64,000 nucleotides of DNA. It comes from Streptomyces rapamycinicus NRRL 5491. GTDB lineage: Bacteria > Actinomycetota > Actinomycetes > Streptomycetales > Streptomycetaceae. Made by a program: the position numbers and the translations under genes. The notes under the pieces are model-generated. The model was given only the letters and a program-made list of their open reading frames with translations, was not told the DNA's origin and searched no databases. Where the stretch lies: positions 9,548,001 to 9,612,000 of the forward strand of contig NZ_CP085193.1 of the NCBI RefSeq assembly GCF_024298965.1, written 5' to 3'. The first letter of the stretch is position 1, and every line of letters starts with the position of its first letter. Of the stretch, positions 26,801 through 39,060 are shown one piece after another.

Positions 26801-29800
26801 CGCCGTTGGCCGTCCCGGCCCGACTGGACCTGAACGCCCTGTCACGCCCGGGACGACCGCTGCTTCCGCTGCTGCGGAGGCTGGCAGTCGGCACGTCCGT
26901 CCGCCCGACCGCGGCTGTGGCTGGGGGCGCGGGTGGCCTGGCGGCGCGGTTGGCAGCGCTTTCGCCCGCCGATCGTGAGCAGGAGGTCCTGCAGATCGTC
27001 CGGGCCGCTGCCGCCGTTGTCCTGGGGCACAGTCGCCCTGGGGACATCGATCCTCAGCGGGCGTTCCGTGAGATGGGCATCGACTCTCTGACCGGGCTGG
27101 AGCTGCGCAACCGGCTGGCGGCCGAGACGGGCCTGAGCCTGCCCGCCACCTTGGTCTTCGACTACCCCGTCCCGCTGGAACTCGCCCGGCACCTGGTGGC
27201 AGAGGTGTGCGGGACTGCCGAGGCCGCCGGAACCCCGTCCGCGCCGGCAGTCCGCTCCGGTACGGATGAGCCGGTGGCGATCGTGGGCATGGGGTGCCGG
27301 TTCCCGGGCGGGGCGGAGGATCCGGAGGGCTTCTGGCAGATGGTCGTCGGAGGCTCCGACGCGATGTCGGGCTTCCCGGCGGACCGCGGCTGGGACGTGG
27401 ACGGGCTGTCCGACCCGGATCCCGGTGACGCGGGCGCCGCCTTCGCCCCGATGGGTGGGTTCCTTGACGGCGCTGGCGATTTCGATGCGGAGTTCTTCGG
27501 GATCAGTCCGCGCGAGGCGTTGGGGATGGATCCGCAGCAGCGGTTGCTGTTGGAGACGTGTTGGGAAGCGCTGGAGGACGCGGGCATCACCCCGGGTTCG
27601 CTGCGTGGCTCCGACACGGGTGTCTACGCCGGCATCATCGCCTCCGGATACCGGGCCGGTGAGCAGGACGGCGCTGGTGGTTTCGGCCTGACCGGGACGA
27701 CGGCGAGTGTGGCGTCGGGCCGGGTGGCGTACTCGCTGGGGTTGCAGGGTCCGGCCGTCTCGATCGACACGGCGTGTTCCTCGTCGCTGACGGCAATTCA
27801 CCTTGCGGCGCAGGCGCTGCGGTCCGGTGAGTGCGGGCTCGCGCTGGCCGGTGGCGTCACGGTCATGGCCACCCCGGGCGCGTTCACGGAGTTCGCGCGG
27901 CAGCGAGGACTGGCCGGCGACGGCCGTTGCAAGCCGTTCGCGGAGGCTGCTGATGGCACCGGGTGGGGCGAAGGCGTCGGGATGGTCGTCCTGGAGCGGC
28001 TGTCGGACGCGCGTGAGCGTGGGCACCGTGTTTTGGCGGTGGTTGCGGGTAGTGCGGTCAACCAGGATGGTGCGAGTAATGGTTTGTCGGCGCCGAATGG
28101 TCCGTCGCAGCAGCGGGTGATTCGGGCGGCGTTGGCGAGCGCGGGGTTGCAGTCGGCTGACGTTGATGTGGTGGAGGCGCACGGTACCGGTACCGCACTG
28201 GGTGACCCGATTGAAGCGCAGGCGCTGCTGGCGACCTATGGGCAGGGTCGGCCGGAGGGTCGGCCGTTGCTGTTGGGTTCGGTGAAGTCGAACATCGGTC
28301 ACACGCAGGCGGCTGCTGGTGTCGCGGGCGTGATCAAGATGGTGCAGGCGATGCGGCACGGAATGCTGCCGCAGACCTTGCACGTGGATGCCCCGTCCTC
28401 GCATGTGGACTGGTCGGCTGGAGCGGTGGAGCTGCTGACCGAGCCGCGGGAGTGGCCGGCGGGTTCCGGTCCGCGGCGTGCGGGTGTGTCGGCCTTCGGG
28501 ATCAGCGGCACCAACGTTCACCTGATCCTGGAACAGCCCGCGCAGGATGCGTCTGTTCAGGACGCGTCTGCGCTGGACGCCCCCGTTCTGGATGGGTTGG
28601 TATCTGCGGGTTCGGTGGCGTGGGTGGTGTCGGCGCGGTCGGGTGCGGCGTTGGCCGGGCAGGCGGGTCGGCTGGCGGAGTTCGTGGCGGCGCGCCCGGA
28701 GGTAGCGGCCAAGGATGTGGCGTTCTCGTTGGCCGCAACCCGGACCACGGGCTTCTCGCACCGCCTGGCGGTGATCGGCGATGAGCGCGACCAACTGGTG
28801 GCGGGTATGGCTGCCGTTGCAACGGGCCAGGAGGCTCCGGGTGTGGTGACTGGGAGTGTTGGTTCGGCGTCGGTGTCGCGGCCGGTGTTTGTGTTTGCGG
28901 GTCAGGGTGCGCAGTGGGTCGGGATGGGTCTGCAACTGTGGGATGAGGAGCCGGTGTTCGCGGCGGTGATGGAGCGCTGTGAGCGGGCGTTGGCGCCGTT
29001 TGTGGATTGGCAGTTGCGTGATGTGCTCGCGGATGCGGAATTGTTGGCGCGGGTGGATGTGGTTCAGGCGGCGTCGTGGGCGGTAGCGGTCAGCTTGGCT
29101 GAGCTCTGGCGGGCGTATGGCGTGGAGCCTGCGGCGGTGGCGGGTCACAGTCAGGGTGAGATCGCGGCGGCGTGCGTCGCCGGCGGGTTGTCTTTGGAGG
29201 ATGGCGCGCGGGTTGTGGCGTTGCGCAGCCGGGCGTTGGCGGGGCTTGCGGGCACGGGCGGGATGGTGTCGGTGCCCGCTGGGTTGGATGAGGTGGGGGA
29301 GTGGATCTCCCGCTGGGGTGAGGACTTGTCGGTCGCGGCCGTCAACGGTCCCCGCCAGGTCGTAGTGGCCGGTGCCGCGAGCGCGTGCGCGGAGTTCGTG
29401 GACGCCTACGCGGATCGCGGTGCGCGCCGCATTGCGGTGGACTACGCCTCGCACACCGCGCACGTCGAAGCCGTCAAGGAGCGTCTTGCCGAGGACCTGG
29501 CCGCAGTGGTTGCCGGCAGCAGTGCGGTGCCGTTCTACTCCACGCTTGAGGCGTGTGTGCTGGACACCGCCGAGTTGGACGGCGGGTACTGGTTCCGGAA
29601 CCTGCGTGAGCCGGTGCGGTTCGGTGAGGTCGTTGCCGGGCTGGCGGCGGAGGGTCACCGGGTGTTTGTGGAGGTGAGCCCGCATCCGGTGTTGGGTTTG
29701 GCGATCGCGCAGGCCGGTGAGGACCTGGTCGCGGCGGGCACGTTGCAGCGCGGCGATGGCGGCCGGAGCCGCTGGCTGACCGCGCTGGCCGGAGCTTACG

Positions 29801-32800
29801 CCGCCGGTGTCGAGGTGGACTGGGCCGTGGTGGCCGGCGAGGGCGCGCAGACGGTTGCTCTGCCGACGTATCCGTTCCAGCGGGAGCGTTACTGGCCCAA
29901 GGCCGTCGCCACTCGCGGGGACGCCTCGTCGATCGGACTGCAGCGCTCCGGTTATCCGTTGCTGGGTGCTGCGGTGTGGCTGGCCGAGGGCGACGGGCTG
30001 GTGTTGACGGGGCGTCTGTCGCTGGCCGCGATGCCGTGGCTGGCCGACCACGCGGTCCACGGCACGGTGTTGCTGCCCGGTACGGCGTTCGTGGACCTGG
30101 CGGTCCACGCCGGAGACCTTGCTGGTTGCGGGACGCTGGAGGAACTGACGCTCCAGGAACCGCTGACCCTGCCGGGCCAGGGCGGCGTCCAGCTCCAGGT
30201 CCACGTCGGCGACAGCGACGACGACAGTGGTCGGCGAACCGTCACCGTCTCCTCCCGCGAGGGCGAGGGCGAATGGGTCCGACACGCGGTCGGCGTGCTC
30301 ACCCCGGCCGGCAGTGAGCCCGCCCCGGCCCCGCTGGGTGCGTGGCCGCCCGCCGGTGCGGAGCCGGTTCCGGTCGACGACGCCTACGAGAAGCTCGCCC
30401 AACGTGGCTACGGCTACGGGCCGGCGTTCCAGGGTCTGCGTCAGGTCTGGCGCGCCGGGGACACCGTGTACGCCGAGGTGGAGCTGCCCCAGGCCGCGGA
30501 AGCTGATGCGGCCGGGTTCGGCTTGCATCCCGCACTCCTTGATGCCGCGCTGCACGGTCTGCTGGCCGCGAGTGACGGCAGCGGTGGGACGGGGTTGCCG
30601 TTCGCGTGGTCGGGGGTGCGGCTGCTGGCCGACGGTGCCCGCCACCTGCGGGTCGTCCTGGCCCCCGGGGCAGGCGGGATCTCGGTGACGGCGTTCGACG
30701 GTGCCGGTCAGCCGGTGCTGCGGGCGCGGTCATTGGCGCTGCGTGAGATTCCGGCTGGTCAGCTCACCAGCTCCGGTCGGCAGGCGCGGCAGTCGCTGTT
30801 CACCGTCGACTGGGTCCCGCTGACTGCGCAGGCTTCGGCCCTCGGGGTGCACTGGGTGCGGCACGGCCAGCCGGTCGGCTCCGCGCCGGTGGTTGTCGCG
30901 GCCGTGCCGGCTGCCCCGTTCGGGATGTCGGCGCCGCAGGCGGCCCAGTCGGCCGCTGCGACGGTGCTGGGTTGGGTGCAGGAGTGGCTGGCCGATCCCG
31001 AGACCGACAACGCGCGCTTGGTGATCTGGACCCAGGGCGCGGCCGCCGGACAGGACCTGGCCGGCGCGGCGGTGGCAGGCTTGGTCCGCTCGGCCCAGCC
31101 CGAGCACCCCGGCCGCTTCCTGCTGGTCGATGTCGACTCGTCAGCCGGGCTCTACCCCAGCTACGACGCCGACGTGGAGACCGTTCTGGCTGCTGTGCTG
31201 GATGCCGACGAACCGGAGGTCTGGGTCCGTCCCGCTGCCGACGGCGGCGGCGTGGTGGCGTTCGGCCGCCGACTGGCCCGGGCTGGGACAGAGGAGCCCG
31301 ACACCGCGCCGGCCGAGTGGGACCGGCAGGGCACGGTGCTGATCACCGGCGGAACAGGGGCGCTGGGTGGGGAGTTGGCGCGGCACCTGGTGGATGCCCG
31401 TGGCATGCGGCACCTGGCGCTGATGTCCCGGCGCGGCCCGGCCGCGCCGGGAGTGGCTCGCCTGGTCGCCGAGTTGGCGGCCTCGGGGGCGAGTGTTCGC
31501 GTGCAGGCGGGCGATGCCGCTGCCCGCGACGCCCTCGCCTCCGTCCTGGCCAGGATCGCGGGTGAGCGTCCGCTGACGGCGGTGGTGCATGCCGCCGGTG
31601 TGATCGACGACGCGACCGTGGAGTCGCTGACGCCTGAGCGCATGGCGCCGGTGCTGGCCGCCAAGGCGGATGCGGCGTGGAACCTGCATGAGCTGACCGA
31701 AGACGCGGGCCTGGCGGGCTTCGTGCTGTACTCCTCGGCCGCGGCTGTCATGGGCAGCCCGGGGCAGGGGAGTTACGCCGCCGCGAACGGATTCCTGGAC
31801 GCGCTCGCCGACTACCGGCACGGCCGGCAGCTGGCCGGTCAGTCGCTGGCGTGGGGGTTGTGGGCCCAGTCCTCGGAGATGACCGGGCACCTCAACGGCA
31901 CTGGTTTGTCCCGCCTGCGCCGTGGTGGCGTCCAGCCGATGACGACCGAGATGGGCCTGGCACTGTTCGACGCCGCTACCGCGTTGGGTGCACCCTTGGC
32001 CGTTCCGGTTCTGCTGGACTTGACGACGCTGTCCCGCCCCGGAAGGCCGCTGCCGCCGCTGCTGCGCGGCCTGGTCGCCGGTGCCCCCGCCCGCCCGACC
32101 GCGGCCGGGTCCGCGACTGCGGCTCCGGACGCGGGCGGCCTGGCGGCCCGGTTGGCAGAGTTCTCGCCCGCCGATCGCGAGCAGGAAGTCCTGCAGATCG
32201 TCCGGGCGGCTGCGGCGGCTGTCCTGGGCCATGCCGGCCCCGGTGACATCGATCCCCAGCGGGCCTTCCGCGAGCTGGGCCTCGACTCCCTGACCGCGCT
32301 GGAGCTGCGCAACCGACTGGTCGCGGAGACGGGCCTGAGCCTGCCCGCCACCCTGGTCTTCGACTACCCCGTCCCGCTGGAACTCGCCCGGCACCTGGTG
32401 ACAGAGGCGTGCGGAACGGCCGAGCCCCTCGGCGAGAGCGCCGTGCCGGCGGTCCGTGTCGGCACGGACGAGCCGGTGGCGATCGTCGGAATCGGCTGCC
32501 GGTTCCCGGGTGGAGCCGAGGGGCCGGAGGGCTTCTGGCGGTTGGTCGCCGGTGGCTCCGACGCGATGGCAGGCTTCCCGTCGAACCGCGGCTGGGACCT
32601 GGCAGGCCTGCCGGACCTTGAGCCGGGCGATGACGAGGGTGCGCGTTACGCCCCGGTGGGTGGCTTCCTGGACGGCGCTGGTGAGTTCGATGCGGAGTTC
32701 TTCGGGATCAGTCCGCGTGAGGCGTTGGGGATGGATCCGCAGCAGCGGTTGCTGTTGGAGACGTGTTGGGAGGCGCTGGAGGACGCGGGCATCACCCCGG

Positions 32801-35800
32801 GTTCGCTGCGCGGCACCGACACGGGTGTCTACGCCGGCATCATCACATCCGGCTACCGAGCCGGGGGACAGTACGGCGCCGGCGGCTACGGGATGACCGG
32901 GACGACGGCGAGTGTGGCGTCGGGACGCGTCGCGTACTCACTGGGGTTGCAGGGTCCGGCCGTCTCGATCGACACGGCGTGTTCCTCGTCGCTGACGGCG
33001 ATTCACCTTGCGGCGCAGGCGTTGCGGTCCGGTGAGTGCGGAATCGCGCTGGCCGGTGGCGTCACGGTCATGGCCACCCCGGGCGCGTACCTGGAGTTCG
33101 CGCGGCAGCGAGGACTTGCTGCCGATGGGCGGTGCAAGCCGTTCTCGGACGCCGCTGATGGCACCGGGTGGGGCGAAGGCGTCGGGATGGTCGTCCTGGA
33201 GCGGCTGTCGGACGCGCGTGAGCGTGGGCACCGGGTGTTGGCGGTGGTTGCGGGTAGTGCGATCAACCAGGATGGCGCGAGCAATGGTTTGTCGGCGCCG
33301 AATGGTCCGTCGCAGCAGCGGGTGATCCGGGCGGCGTTGGCGAGCGCGGGGTTGCAGTCGGCTGACGTTGATGTGGTGGAGGCGCACGGTACCGGTACGG
33401 CGTTGGGTGACCCGATTGAGGCGCAGGCGTTGCTGGCGACTTATGGGCAGGGTCGGCCGGAGGGTCGGCCGTTGCTGTTGGGGTCGGTGAAGTCGAACAT
33501 CGGTCACACGCAGGCGGCTGCTGGTGTGGCGGGTGTGATCAAGATGGTGCAGGCGATGCGGCACGGGATGCTGCCGCAGACCTTGCATGTGGATGCTCCG
33601 TCGTCGCATGTGGACTGGTCGGCTGGAGCGGTGGAGCTGCTGACCGAGTCGCGGGAGTGGCCGGCGGGTTCCGGTCCGCGGCGTGCGGGTGTGTCGGCCT
33701 TCGGGATCAGCGGCACCAACGTTCACCTGATCCTGGAACAGCCCGCGCAGGATGCGTCTGTTCAGGACGCGTCTGCGCTGGACGCCCCCGTTCTGGATGG
33801 GTTGGTGTCTGCGGGTTCGGTGGCGTGGGTGGTGTCGGCGCGGTCGGGTGCGGCGTTGGCCGGGCAGGCGGGTCGGCTGGCGGAGTTCGTGGCGGCGCGC
33901 CCGGAGGTAGCGGCCAAGGATGTGGCGTTCTCGTTGGCCGCAACCCGGACCACGGGCTTCTCGCACCGCCTGGCGGTGATCGGCGATGAGCGCGACCAAC
34001 TGGTGGCGGGTATGGCTGCCGTTGCAACGGGCCAGGAGGCTCCGGGTGTGGTGACTGGGAGTGTTGGTTCGGCGTCGGTGTCGCGGCCGGTGTTTGTGTT
34101 TGCGGGTCAGGGTGCGCAGTGGGTCGGGATGGGTCTGCAACTGTGGGATGAGGAGTTGGTGTTCGCGGCGGTGATGGAGCGCTGCGCGGCGGCCTTGGAG
34201 CCGTTCGTCGACTGGCAACTGCGTGATGTGTTGGGCGATGCGGAGTTGTTGGCGCGGGTGGATGTGGTTCAGCCTGCGTCGTGGGCGGTAGCGGTCAGCT
34301 TGGCCGGGTTGTGGCGCGCGTATGGCGTGGAGCCTGCGGCGGTGGCGGGTCACAGTCAGGGTGAGATCGCGGCGGCGTGTGTCGCCGGCGGGTTGTCTTT
34401 GGAGGATGGCGCGCGGGTTGTGGCGTTGCGCAGCCGGGCGTTGGCGGGTCTGGCGGGTACGGGCGGGATGGTGTCGGTGCCCGCTGGTCTGGATGAGGTG
34501 GGGGAGTGGATCTCCCGCTGGGGCGTGGACTTGTCGGTCGCGGCGGTGAACGGCCCCCGGCAGGTGGTGGTGGCCGGTGCCGCGAGCGCGTGCGCGGAGT
34601 TCGTGGACGCCTACGCGGATCGCGGTGCGCGGCGGATCGCGGTGGACTACGCCTCGCACACCGCGCACGTCGAAGCCGTCCAGGACCGTTTGGCCGAGGA
34701 CCTGGCGGGGGTGTCTCCGGTTTCTGGTTCGGTGCCGTTCTACTCCACGCTTGAGGCGCGTGTGCTGGACACCGCCGAGTTGGACGGCGGGTACTGGTTC
34801 CGGAATCTGCGTGAGCCGGTGCGGTTCGGTGAGGTCATTGCCGGGCTGGCGGCGGAGGGTCACCGGGTGTTTGTGGAGGTGAGCCCGCATCCGGTGTTGG
34901 GTTTGGCGATCGTGCAGGCGGGTGAGGACCTGGTCGCGGCGGGCACGTTGCAGCGCGGCGATGGCGGCCGGAGCCGCTGGTTGGCCGCGCTGGCCGGTGC
35001 CTACGCCGCCGGTGTCGAGGTGGACTGGGCCGCGGTGGCCGGCGAGGGCGCGCAGACGGTTGCTCTGCCGACGTATCCGTTCCAGCGGGAGCGTTACTGG
35101 CCCAAGGCGATGGCCGGTCGTGGGGATGTTTCGTCGGCTGGGCAGCAGCAGAGCGGGCATCCGTTGTTGGCCGCTGCGGTGTGGCTGGCCGAGGGCGACG
35201 GGCTCGTGCTGACGGGTCGCCTGTCGCTGGCCGCGATGCCGTGGCTGGCCGACCACACCGTCCACGGCACGGTGTTGCTGCCCGGCACGGCGTTCGTGGA
35301 CCTGGCGATCCACGCCGGGGACCTTGCTGGTTGCGGCACGATGGAAGAACTGACGCTCCAGGAACCGCTGATCCTTCCCGGCTCCGGTGGCGTGCAGCTT
35401 CAGGTCCAGGTCGGCGACAGCGACGACGACAGTGGTCGGCGAACCGTCACCGTCTCCTCCCGCGAGGGCGAGGGCGAATGGGTCCGGCACGCGGTCGGTG
35501 TGCTGGCCGCAGCCGATGGTGAGCCTGCCCCGGCGCCGCTGGGTGCCTGGCCTCCTGCCGGTGCGGAGTCGGTTCCGGTCGATGACGCTTATGAGAAGTT
35601 CGCCCAGCGCGGCTACGGCTACGGTCCGGCGTTCCAGGGCCTGCGTCAGGTGTGGCGTGCCGGGGACACCGTCTACGCCGACGTCGAGCTGCCCCAGGCC
35701 GCGGAGGCCGATGCTGCCGGGTTCGGTCTGCATCCGGCTCTGCTCGACGCCGCGCTGCACGGTCTCCTGACCGTCGGCAACAGCACCAGCAATGGCAGTG

Positions 35801-38800
35801 GCGGGACGGGGTTGCCGTTCGCGTGGTCGGGGGTGCGGCTGCTGGCCGACGGTGCCCGCCACCTGCGGGTCGTCCTGGCCCCCACACAGGGTGGTGTCTC
35901 GGTCACCGCGTTCGACGGTGCCGGTCAGCCGGTGCTGCAGGCGCGGTCGTTGGCGCTGCGTGAGATTCCGGCTGGTCAGTCCGCCGGGCCGGGCCGGCAG
36001 GTGCGGCAGTCGCTGTTCACCGTCGACTGGGTCCCGCTGTCGGCACCTCAGGTCGCTGACGCCGAAGTGCGGTGGGTGCGGCACGGCGGGGCAGAGCTGG
36101 CGCCGGTTGTTGTTGCCGCGGTTCCGGCTGCCGAGCCCGGGGCGTCGGCGCCGCAGGCGGCTCAGCTGGCTGCCGCGAGGGTCTTGGGTTGGGTGCAGCA
36201 GTGGCTGGCCGATCCCGAGACCGACGATTCGCGGTTGGTGGTCTGGACCCAGGGCGCGGCCGCCGGACAGGACCTGGCGGGAGCTGCGGTGGCGGGCTTG
36301 GTCCGTTCGGCGCAGTCCGAGCACCCGGGTCGGCTGCTGCTGGTCGACGTCGACCCGTCAGCCGGCCTGGACCCGGACCGTGACGCCGACGTGGACACCG
36401 TCCTGGCCGTGTCGCTGGATGCCGACGAGCCCGAGGTCCGCGTGCGTCTCGCTGCTGACGGCGGGGGAGTCGCGGCGTTCGGTCGGCGGTTGGTCCGGAC
36501 CGGTGCGTCCGGGGAGTTGATGCTTCCCACTGGTTCGGGTTGGCGGGTCGAGGTTGCCCAGCCTGGTGACCTGGGCAGCGCCGCTGTCGTCGATGCTCCC
36601 GAGGCGGATGCGGCGCTTCTGGCGGGTCAGGTGCGGGTGGGGCTGCGTGCGGCGGGTGTGAACTTCCGCGACGTGGTCGCCGGTCTGGGGATGGTCTCCG
36701 ACGGCCGGATCCTTGGCGGGGAAGGGGCCGGGATCGTCCTGGAGACCGGCCCCGGGGTAAACGATCTGACGGTGGGTCAGCCGGTGATGGGTCTGCTGCC
36801 GGGTTGGGGTCCGGTCGGGGTTGTGGACAGCCGGTTGGTGGCTGCCATCCCGCAGGGTTGGTCGTTCCAGCAGGCTGCGGCAGTCCCGGTCGGGTACCTC
36901 ACCGCGTTCTACGCGTTGCGGGACCTGGCCCAGTCCCAGCCCGGTCAGCGGGTGCTCATCCACGCTGGCACAGGCGGCGTGGGCACGGCCGCGGTGCAGC
37001 TGGCCAAGGAATGGGGGCTTGAGGTTTTCGCGACCGCGAGCCCGGCCAAGCAGCACGCGCTGCGAGCCATGGGTGTGGCGGACACTCACATCGCCTCCAC
37101 TCGCGATCTCACCTTCTGCGAGCGGTTCCTGGCCGTCACGGGTGGCGAGGGCATGGACGTGGTGGTCAACGCGCTGGCCGGGGAGTTCACGGACGCTTCA
37201 CTGCGGTTGCTGCCGCGCGGCGGCCGGTTCGTCGAGATGGGCAAGACCGACATCCGCAACCCCGAGCAGGTCGCCGAGTCCCACCCCGGGGTCGTCTACC
37301 GGGCGTTCGACCTGATGGACGCCGGTGTACCGCGGGTCGCGGAGATGCTGTCCGAACTCGGCGGCATGTTCGAGGCTGGGACACTGACTCCGCCGCCTGT
37401 GACGTGCTTCGAGCTGTCGCAGGCGGTGGCGGCGCTTCGGCACCTCCAGGCCGCCCGGCACATCGGCAAGGTCGTGGTGAACGTCCCGGCCCAGTGGGAC
37501 CCGCAGGGCACCGTCCTGGTCACGGGTGGCACCGGAACGCTGGGCGGGGAACTGGCCCGGCACCTGGTCGACGTCCGTGGCATGCGGCACCTGCTGCTGA
37601 TGTCCCGGCGCGGCCCGGTCGCGCCGGGAGTCGCGCACCTGGCAGCCGAGTTGGCCGCCTCGGGTGCGAGTGTGCAGGTCCAGGCTGGCGATGCCGCCGA
37701 CCGCGACGCCCTCGCCTCTGTCTTGGCCAAGAACGCGGTCGACCGTCCGCTGACGGCGGTGGTCCATGCCGCCGGTGTGATTGACGACGCCACCGTGGAG
37801 TCGTTGACGCCCGAGCGGATGGCGAAGGTGCTGGCCGCCAAGGCGGATGCGGCGTGGAACCTGCACGAGCTGACCGAAGACGCGGGCCTGGCCGGCTTCG
37901 TGCTCTACTCCTCGGCCGCGGCCGTCATGGGCAGTGCGGGCCAAGGCAGTTATGCCGCCGCGAACGCGTTCCTGGACGCGCTCGCCGCCTACCGTCGCGA
38001 CCGGCACCTGGCCGGTCAGTCGCTGGCCTGGGGCCTGTGGGCCCAGGCGTCGGGGATGACCGGGCATCTGGAGGGTGCGGGTCTGTCGCGCCTGCGTCGC
38101 GGTGGTGTTCAACCGCTGTCGACGGAGCAGGGGCTGGCGCTGTTCGAGGCCGCCGCCGTGTTGGGTTCGCCCTTGGCGGTCCCGGCCCGACTGGAAGTGA
38201 CGGGGCTGTCCCGTGGCGGAAGGCCGGTGCCCGCGCTGCTGCGGGGTCTGGCCGCTGGTGGTGTCACCGAGCGCCCGACGGCGGCCGTGGCCGCAGATGC
38301 GGGTGGCCTGGCGGCCCGGTTGGCCGCGCTTCCGCCCGCCGATCGCGAGCAGGAGGTCCTGCAGACCGTCCGGGCCGCTGCGGCCGTGGTCCTGGGCCAT
38401 GCCCGACCCGGGGACATCGATCCCCAGCGGGCCTTCCGCGAGCTGGGCCTCGACTCCCTGACGGCGCTGGAGCTCCGCAACCGGCTCTCGGCCGAGACCG
38501 GCCTGAGCCTGCCCGCCACCCTGGTCTTCGACCACCCCGTCCCCCTGGAACTCGCCCGGCACCTGCACGACCAGCTGGTACCGCGCGAAGCCGGCGCCAT
38601 TGAGACTGCCCTGGCAGATCTGGACGGTCTGCGCGCTGTGTTGTCGGCTGTGACCCTCGATGACGTCGATCGCCAGCGGATCACCGAACAGTTGTATGCC
38701 CTCATGGCGGACTGGCGAGCGCAGGGATCAGAGGCGAACGACGAGGTCGACCTGGACTCGGCCACGAACGAGGATCTTTATCAGATCATCGAGCGCGGGT

Positions 38801-38811
38801 TCGGTAAGTAG
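14884..38811 (+). CDS. Giant modular type I polyketide synthase, four modules, 7975 residues
   Basis: The protein opens with an N-terminal coiled-coil docking domain (residues 1-36, containing LLSYLKKV and ERLRKIEAR) leading straight into a KS, the layout of a subunit that receives its chain from an upstream PKS. Four modules follow: malonyl, full reduction; malonyl, full reduction; methylmalonyl, KR and DH only; methylmalonyl, full reduction. The last 80 residues after the final ACP form a C-terminal docking region, so the chain should be handed to another subunit; no thioesterase or reductase release domain is present. All KS, AT, DH, KR and ACP active-site residues are intact. ACPs of the first two modules read MGIDSLTG and of the last two LGLDSLTA, suggesting two module lineages. 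The modules are very similar to each other, so short-read assembly here deserves checking. Confidence 0.98.
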   Translation: MTEMTEHEKLLSYLKKVTADSYETKERLRKIEAREQEPVAIVGMGCRFPGGVEDPEGFWQLVATGTDAMSGFPVNRGWETPDLSESGDEGAAYTPVGGFLEGAGDFDAEFFGISPREALGMDPQQRLLLETCWEALEDAGIAPGSLKGTDTGVYAGIIALGYRVGERDGAGGFGMTGTTASVASGRVAYSLGLQGPAVSIDTACSSSLTAIHLAAQALRSGECGMALAGGVTVMASPGTFTEFARQRGLAADGRCKPFAEAADGTGWGEGVGVLVLERLSDARERGHRVLAVISGSAVNQDGASNGLSAPNGPSQQRVIRAALASAGLQPADVDVVEAHGTGTALGDPIEAQALLATYGQGRPEGRPLLLGSVKSNIGHTQAAAGVAGVIKMVQAMRNGVLPQTLHVDAPSSHVDWSAGAVELLTESREWPAGTGPRRAGVSGFGISGTNVHLILEQPVQDESAQDVSAVDAPVLDGLVSAGPVVWVLSARSDVALAGQAGRLAEFVAGRPEVAAKDVAFSLAATRTTGFAHRLVVVGGGRDRLLEGLRAVAAAGVGGVVPGVVSGVAGGGGVAVVFSGQGSQRVGMGLGLYEVFPVFAEAFDEVCGEFEGLLPGSLREVIAAGGAGLDRTVFAQAGLFAVQVGLFRLWSSWGVVPQCVAGHSIGEVTAAYVAGVWDLADACAVVAARGRLMQALPAGGAMAVLDASWAQADGLVAGRSGVAVAAVNGVRQTVISGVESVVEELAGVWCEGGGRARRLRVSHAFHSPLMDPMLEEFGAVLEGVVCREPQIAMVLGTPGADVTDPAYWVSHVRETVRHHDVVQAIRAQGVEVFAELGPDGALSAMDDDGSAIWIPALREGQDEPETALRALAGLYTSGVEVDWAAVTAAGASKVALPTYPFQHQHYWPKTMAGRGDVSSAGQQQSGHPLLAAAVWLAEGDGLVLTGRLSLAAMPWLADHTVHGTVLLPGTAFVDLAIHAGDLAGCGTLEELTLQEPLLLPSSGGVQLQVHVGDSDSGRRTVTVSSREGEGEWVRHAVGVLATADRETAPALLDVWPPAGAESVPVDDAYERFAQRGYGYGPAFQGLRQVWQVGDTVYTEVELPQAAEADVAGFGLHPALLDAALHGLLVASDGGTGTGLPFAWSGVRLLADGARHLRVVLARGAGGVSVTAFDGAGQPVLQAQSLAMREALAGQLSGSDRQVRQSLFTVDWVPLPAPQVADAEVRWVRHGGSDVAPVVVAVVPAAEPGVSAPRAAQLAAARVLGWVQEWLADPGTDGSRLVVWIQGAAAGQDLAGAAVAGLVRSAQSEHPGRLLLVDVDLSADLDPGRDADVDAVLAVALDADEPEVRISPAADGGGMVAFGRRLARASELALPRGSGWRVEVAQPGDLGSAAVVDAPDAGVALSAGQVRVGLRAAGVNFRDVVAGLGMVADNRGLGGEGAGVVLEIGPGVDGLTVGQSVMGLVPGWGPVGVVDSRLVAAIPRGWSFQQAAAVPVGFLTAFYALRDLARVRPGQRVLIHAGTGGVGTAAVQLAKAWGLEVFATASPAKQQALRAIGVEESHIASTRDLAFCDQFLAVTGGGGMDVVLNALAGEFTDASLRLLPRGGRFVEMGKTDIRNPEQVAQTCPGVVYQAFDLMDAGEPRVAEMLSELGGLFDAGTLTPPPVTCFELSQAVAALRHLQAARHVGKVVLNVPAEWDPQGTVLVTGGTGTLGGELARHLVDVRGMRHLVLLSRRGPAAPGVARLVAELAELGAEVRVQAADAADRDALAPVLTRISTDRPLTAVIHAAGVIDDATVESLTPERMAPVLAAKADAAWNLHELTEDAGLAGFVLYSSAAAGMGSPGQGSYAAANAFLDALATYRRDRHLAGQSLAWGLWAQASGMTGHLEGAGLSRLRRGGIQALTTEQGLALFEAAAALGAALAVPARLDLTGLSRGGRPVPALLRGLAVGALARPTAAVAVAAGGLAARLVALGPVEREQEVLEIVRAAAAVVLGHSRPGDIDPQRAFREMGIDSLTGLELRNRLSAETGLSLPATLVFDQPTPLEVARFLVAEVCGAEQAVGAAVVPVVRVGTDEPVAIVGMGCRFPGGVENPEGFWRLIASGTDAMSGFPVNRGWETPDLSESGDEGAAYTPMGGFLDGAGEFDAEFFGISPREALGMDPQQRLLLETCWEALEDAGIEPGSLRGSDTGVYAGIIALGYRVGERDGAGGFGMTGTTASVASGRVAYSLGLQGPAVSIDTACSSSLTAIHLAAQALRSGECGIALAGGVTVMPTPGTFTEFARQRGLAADGRCKPFSDAADGTGWGEGVGMVVLERLSVARERGHRVLAVVAGSAVNQDGASNGLSAPNGPSQQRVIRAALASAGLQPGDVDVVEAHGTGTALGDPIEAQALLATYGQGRPEGRPLLLGSVKSNIGHTQAAAGVAGVIKMVQAMRNGVLPQTLHVDAPSSHVDWSAGAVELLTESREWPAGTGPRRAGVSGFGISGTNVHVILEQPAQDVPALDGSGDGGEALEATAQDVSAVDAPVLDGLVSAGSVVWVLSARSDVALAGQAGRLAEFVVARPEVSVRDVAFSLAATRTTGFAHRLVVVGGGRDRLLEGLRAVAAAGVGGVVPGVVSGVAGGGGVAVVFSGQGSQRVGMGLGLYEVFPVFAEAFDEVCGEFEGLLPGSLREVIAAGGAGLDRTVFAQAGLFAVQVGLFRLWSSWGVVPQCVAGHSIGEVTAAYVAGVWDLADACAVVAARGRLMQALPAGGAMAVLDASWAQADGLVAGRSGVAVAAVNGVRQTVISGVESVVEELAGVWCEGGGRARRLRVSHAFHSPLMDPMLEEFGAVLEGVVCREPQIAMVLGTPGADVTDPAYWVSHVRETVRHHDVVQAIRAQGVGVFAELGPDGALSAMDDDGSAIWIPALREGQDEPETALRALAGLYTSGVEVDWAAVTAAGASKVALPTYPFQHQHYWPKAFTTRGDVSSAGQQQSGHPLLAAAVWLAEGDGLVLTGRLSLAAMPWLGDHTVHGTVLLPGTAFVDLAIHAGDLAGCGTLEELTLQEPLILPGSGGVQLQVHVGDSDSGRRTVTVSSREGEGEWVRNAVGVLATADRETAPTPLDVWPPTGAEPVQTDGAYERFAQRGYGYGPAFQGLRQVWQVGDTVYAEVELPQAAEADVAGFGLHPALLDAALHGLLVASDGGTGTGLPFAWSGVRLLAGGARHLRVVLAAAQGGVSVTAFDGVGEPVLQVRSLALREASAGQLAGPGRQVRQSLFTVDWVPLPQVPAAPVQWVRHGESVGSVPVVVAVVPAAEPGVSAPRAAQLAAARVLGWVQQWLADPGTDDSRLVVWIQGAAAGQDLAGAAVAGLVRSAQSEHPGRLLLVDVDLSADLDPGRDADVDAVLAVALDADEPEVRISPAADGGGMVAFGRRLARASELALPCGSGWRVEVAQPGDLGSAAVVDAPDAGVVLSAGQVRVGLRAVGVNFRDVVAGLGMVADNRGLGGEGAGIVLETGPGVTGLTVGQSVMGLVPGWGPVGIVDSRLLAPIPRGWSFQQAAAVPVGFLTAFYALRDLAQAQPGQRVLIHAGTGGVGTAAVQLAQAWGLEVFATASPAKQQALRAIGVAETHIASTRDLAFCERFLGVTGGEGMDVVVNALAGEFTDASLRLLPRGGQFVEMGKTDIRDAAQVAESHPGVVYQAFDTMDAGAPRVAEMLAELGAMFDAGTLVPSPVTCFELSQAVAALRHLQAARHIGKVVVNVPAQWDPQGTVLITGGTGTLGGELARHLVNVRGMKHLLLMSRRGPAAPGAARLVAELAQSGAEVRVQAGDAADRDALASVLARIAGERPLTAVVHAAGVIDDATVESLTPERMAPVLAAKADAAWNLHELTEDTGLAGFVLYSSAAAVMGSPGQGSYAAANAFLDALATYRREQHLAGQSLAWGLWAQASEITGQLAGADLSRLRRGGVQPLSTEQGLALFEAATALGAPLAVPARLDLNALSRPGRPLLPLLRRLAVGTSVRPTAAVAGGAGGLAARLAALSPADREQEVLQIVRAAAAVVLGHSRPGDIDPQRAFREMGIDSLTGLELRNRLAAETGLSLPATLVFDYPVPLELARHLVAEVCGTAEAAGTPSAPAVRSGTDEPVAIVGMGCRFPGGAEDPEGFWQMVVGGSDAMSGFPADRGWDVDGLSDPDPGDAGAAFAPMGGFLDGAGDFDAEFFGISPREALGMDPQQRLLLETCWEALEDAGITPGSLRGSDTGVYAGIIASGYRAGEQDGAGGFGLTGTTASVASGRVAYSLGLQGPAVSIDTACSSSLTAIHLAAQALRSGECGLALAGGVTVMATPGAFTEFARQRGLAGDGRCKPFAEAADGTGWGEGVGMVVLERLSDARERGHRVLAVVAGSAVNQDGASNGLSAPNGPSQQRVIRAALASAGLQSADVDVVEAHGTGTALGDPIEAQALLATYGQGRPEGRPLLLGSVKSNIGHTQAAAGVAGVIKMVQAMRHGMLPQTLHVDAPSSHVDWSAGAVELLTEPREWPAGSGPRRAGVSAFGISGTNVHLILEQPAQDASVQDASALDAPVLDGLVSAGSVAWVVSARSGAALAGQAGRLAEFVAARPEVAAKDVAFSLAATRTTGFSHRLAVIGDERDQLVAGMAAVATGQEAPGVVTGSVGSASVSRPVFVFAGQGAQWVGMGLQLWDEEPVFAAVMERCERALAPFVDWQLRDVLADAELLARVDVVQAASWAVAVSLAELWRAYGVEPAAVAGHSQGEIAAACVAGGLSLEDGARVVALRSRALAGLAGTGGMVSVPAGLDEVGEWISRWGEDLSVAAVNGPRQVVVAGAASACAEFVDAYADRGARRIAVDYASHTAHVEAVKERLAEDLAAVVAGSSAVPFYSTLEACVLDTAELDGGYWFRNLREPVRFGEVVAGLAAEGHRVFVEVSPHPVLGLAIAQAGEDLVAAGTLQRGDGGRSRWLTALAGAYAAGVEVDWAVVAGEGAQTVALPTYPFQRERYWPKAVATRGDASSIGLQRSGYPLLGAAVWLAEGDGLVLTGRLSLAAMPWLADHAVHGTVLLPGTAFVDLAVHAGDLAGCGTLEELTLQEPLTLPGQGGVQLQVHVGDSDDDSGRRTVTVSSREGEGEWVRHAVGVLTPAGSEPAPAPLGAWPPAGAEPVPVDDAYEKLAQRGYGYGPAFQGLRQVWRAGDTVYAEVELPQAAEADAAGFGLHPALLDAALHGLLAASDGSGGTGLPFAWSGVRLLADGARHLRVVLAPGAGGISVTAFDGAGQPVLRARSLALREIPAGQLTSSGRQARQSLFTVDWVPLTAQASALGVHWVRHGQPVGSAPVVVAAVPAAPFGMSAPQAAQSAAATVLGWVQEWLADPETDNARLVIWTQGAAAGQDLAGAAVAGLVRSAQPEHPGRFLLVDVDSSAGLYPSYDADVETVLAAVLDADEPEVWVRPAADGGGVVAFGRRLARAGTEEPDTAPAEWDRQGTVLITGGTGALGGELARHLVDARGMRHLALMSRRGPAAPGVARLVAELAASGASVRVQAGDAAARDALASVLARIAGERPLTAVVHAAGVIDDATVESLTPERMAPVLAAKADAAWNLHELTEDAGLAGFVLYSSAAAVMGSPGQGSYAAANGFLDALADYRHGRQLAGQSLAWGLWAQSSEMTGHLNGTGLSRLRRGGVQPMTTEMGLALFDAATALGAPLAVPVLLDLTTLSRPGRPLPPLLRGLVAGAPARPTAAGSATAAPDAGGLAARLAEFSPADREQEVLQIVRAAAAAVLGHAGPGDIDPQRAFRELGLDSLTALELRNRLVAETGLSLPATLVFDYPVPLELARHLVTEACGTAEPLGESAVPAVRVGTDEPVAIVGIGCRFPGGAEGPEGFWRLVAGGSDAMAGFPSNRGWDLAGLPDLEPGDDEGARYAPVGGFLDGAGEFDAEFFGISPREALGMDPQQRLLLETCWEALEDAGITPGSLRGTDTGVYAGIITSGYRAGGQYGAGGYGMTGTTASVASGRVAYSLGLQGPAVSIDTACSSSLTAIHLAAQALRSGECGIALAGGVTVMATPGAYLEFARQRGLAADGRCKPFSDAADGTGWGEGVGMVVLERLSDARERGHRVLAVVAGSAINQDGASNGLSAPNGPSQQRVIRAALASAGLQSADVDVVEAHGTGTALGDPIEAQALLATYGQGRPEGRPLLLGSVKSNIGHTQAAAGVAGVIKMVQAMRHGMLPQTLHVDAPSSHVDWSAGAVELLTESREWPAGSGPRRAGVSAFGISGTNVHLILEQPAQDASVQDASALDAPVLDGLVSAGSVAWVVSARSGAALAGQAGRLAEFVAARPEVAAKDVAFSLAATRTTGFSHRLAVIGDERDQLVAGMAAVATGQEAPGVVTGSVGSASVSRPVFVFAGQGAQWVGMGLQLWDEELVFAAVMERCAAALEPFVDWQLRDVLGDAELLARVDVVQPASWAVAVSLAGLWRAYGVEPAAVAGHSQGEIAAACVAGGLSLEDGARVVALRSRALAGLAGTGGMVSVPAGLDEVGEWISRWGVDLSVAAVNGPRQVVVAGAASACAEFVDAYADRGARRIAVDYASHTAHVEAVQDRLAEDLAGVSPVSGSVPFYSTLEARVLDTAELDGGYWFRNLREPVRFGEVIAGLAAEGHRVFVEVSPHPVLGLAIVQAGEDLVAAGTLQRGDGGRSRWLAALAGAYAAGVEVDWAAVAGEGAQTVALPTYPFQRERYWPKAMAGRGDVSSAGQQQSGHPLLAAAVWLAEGDGLVLTGRLSLAAMPWLADHTVHGTVLLPGTAFVDLAIHAGDLAGCGTMEELTLQEPLILPGSGGVQLQVQVGDSDDDSGRRTVTVSSREGEGEWVRHAVGVLAAADGEPAPAPLGAWPPAGAESVPVDDAYEKFAQRGYGYGPAFQGLRQVWRAGDTVYADVELPQAAEADAAGFGLHPALLDAALHGLLTVGNSTSNGSGGTGLPFAWSGVRLLADGARHLRVVLAPTQGGVSVTAFDGAGQPVLQARSLALREIPAGQSAGPGRQVRQSLFTVDWVPLSAPQVADAEVRWVRHGGAELAPVVVAAVPAAEPGASAPQAAQLAAARVLGWVQQWLADPETDDSRLVVWTQGAAAGQDLAGAAVAGLVRSAQSEHPGRLLLVDVDPSAGLDPDRDADVDTVLAVSLDADEPEVRVRLAADGGGVAAFGRRLVRTGASGELMLPTGSGWRVEVAQPGDLGSAAVVDAPEADAALLAGQVRVGLRAAGVNFRDVVAGLGMVSDGRILGGEGAGIVLETGPGVNDLTVGQPVMGLLPGWGPVGVVDSRLVAAIPQGWSFQQAAAVPVGYLTAFYALRDLAQSQPGQRVLIHAGTGGVGTAAVQLAKEWGLEVFATASPAKQHALRAMGVADTHIASTRDLTFCERFLAVTGGEGMDVVVNALAGEFTDASLRLLPRGGRFVEMGKTDIRNPEQVAESHPGVVYRAFDLMDAGVPRVAEMLSELGGMFEAGTLTPPPVTCFELSQAVAALRHLQAARHIGKVVVNVPAQWDPQGTVLVTGGTGTLGGELARHLVDVRGMRHLLLMSRRGPVAPGVAHLAAELAASGASVQVQAGDAADRDALASVLAKNAVDRPLTAVVHAAGVIDDATVESLTPERMAKVLAAKADAAWNLHELTEDAGLAGFVLYSSAAAVMGSAGQGSYAAANAFLDALAAYRRDRHLAGQSLAWGLWAQASGMTGHLEGAGLSRLRRGGVQPLSTEQGLALFEAAAVLGSPLAVPARLEVTGLSRGGRPVPALLRGLAAGGVTERPTAAVAADAGGLAARLAALPPADREQEVLQTVRAAAAVVLGHARPGDIDPQRAFRELGLDSLTALELRNRLSAETGLSLPATLVFDHPVPLELARHLHDQLVPREAGAIETALADLDGLRAVLSAVTLDDVDRQRITEQLYALMADWRAQGSEANDEVDLDSATNEDLYQIIERGFGK
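14995..21030 (+). other. PKS module 3: KS-AT(malonyl)-DH-ER-KR-ACP
   Basis: KS Cys is at 15493-15495. AT has GHSIG at 16864-16878 and HAFH at 17167-17178, indicating malonyl-CoA. DH His is at 17755-17757. ER spans about 18995-19970, with NFRDVV and LGGEGAG. KR spans about 19978-20680, with the IDD motif and catalytic Tyr in [10 protein letters not shown] Ser is at 20926-20928. Predicted outcome: an unbranched, fully reduced C2 unit. Confidence 0.92.
21109..27200 (+). other. PKS module 4: KS-AT(malonyl)-DH-ER-KR-ACP
   Basis: KS Cys is at 21610-21612. AT has GHSIG at 23026-23040 and HAFH at 23329-23340, indicating malonyl-CoA. DH His is at 23917-23919. ER spans about 25155-26125, KR about 26134-26850, and ACP Ser is at 27085-27087. 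The KS-AT linker (about 22370-22480) is longer than in the sister modules, with a partly repeated [13 protein letters not shown] stretch. Predicted outcome: an unbranched, fully reduced C2 unit. Confidence 0.92.
27268..32400 (+). other. PKS module 5: KS-AT(methylmalonyl)-DH-KR-ACP, no ER
   Basis: KS Cys is at 27775-27777. AT has GHSQG at 29143-29157 and YASH at 29443-29454, indicating methylmalonyl-CoA. DH His is at 30049-30051. The pre-KR structural segment is followed directly by the KR cofactor motif at about 31330 through a short linker ([12 protein letters not shown]); the roughly 970-bp ER present in the other complete modules is absent. ACP Ser is at 32287-32289. Predicted outcome: an alpha-methyl, alpha,beta-unsaturated intermediate, the only retained double bond encoded here. 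Confidence 0.93.
32470..38570 (+). other. PKS module 6: KS-AT(methylmalonyl)-DH-ER-KR-ACP
   Basis: KS Cys is at 32980-32982. AT has GHSQG at 34348-34362 and YASH at 34648-34659, indicating methylmalonyl-CoA. DH His is at 35254-35256. ER spans about 36520-37490, again with Val at the stereo-diagnostic position. KR spans about 37500-38220 and ACP Ser is at 38455-38457. Predicted outcome: a methyl-branched, fully reduced C2 unit, passed on through the C-terminal docking region. Confidence 0.92.
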
Positions 38812-38849
38812 CTGAATCGTCCGCCGCCAAACGAGGAGTAACGGAACAC

Positions 38850-38900
38850 ATGTCCGAGGAAGACGAGCTTCCGGATTATCTGCGAGGGCGTTTGATCTAG
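38850..38900 (+). pseudogene. Truncated start of a third PKS gene (docking-domain stub)
   Basis: An ATG with a good ribosome binding site (GAGGAG at 38833-38838) lies 38 bp after the second PKS gene. It encodes 16 residues, MSEEDELPDYLRGRLI, then TAG. The first 12 resemble the opening of class 1 PKS N-terminal docking domains (typically acidic, then a DYLR or DYLK segment, as in the gene at 14884). The resemblance stops exactly where sequence of IS1380 character begins. I infer that the next synthase subunit once followed and was cut off by transposition or recombination. A short peptide with chance resemblance cannot be ruled out. Confidence 0.6.
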
Positions 38901-39060
38901 GCGTATTGCCCTTTACGCCCTAGCCTCGATCGTTCGTGAGTCCTGGTCGGTGTGCTGACGGGGACTCTGTGTTGAGGGCCCGGCTGTCGTGTTGGGTGGG
39001 CGCCGGGTTCCACTGCCCGGTGGGGTGGTGCGGCTTGTTGGGATGGTCGAAAGTGGCTGG

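Noticed and set aside
31010..31320. A degenerate ER in module 5
   Set aside because: The stretch before the KR is the normal structural subdomain; the ER cofactor motif and flanks are absent, not mutated.
38886..38920. A GGGCGT...ACGCCC hairpin as a PKS terminator
   Set aside because: The stem is short, the loop long, and it lies across the IS junction; an IS end is more likely.
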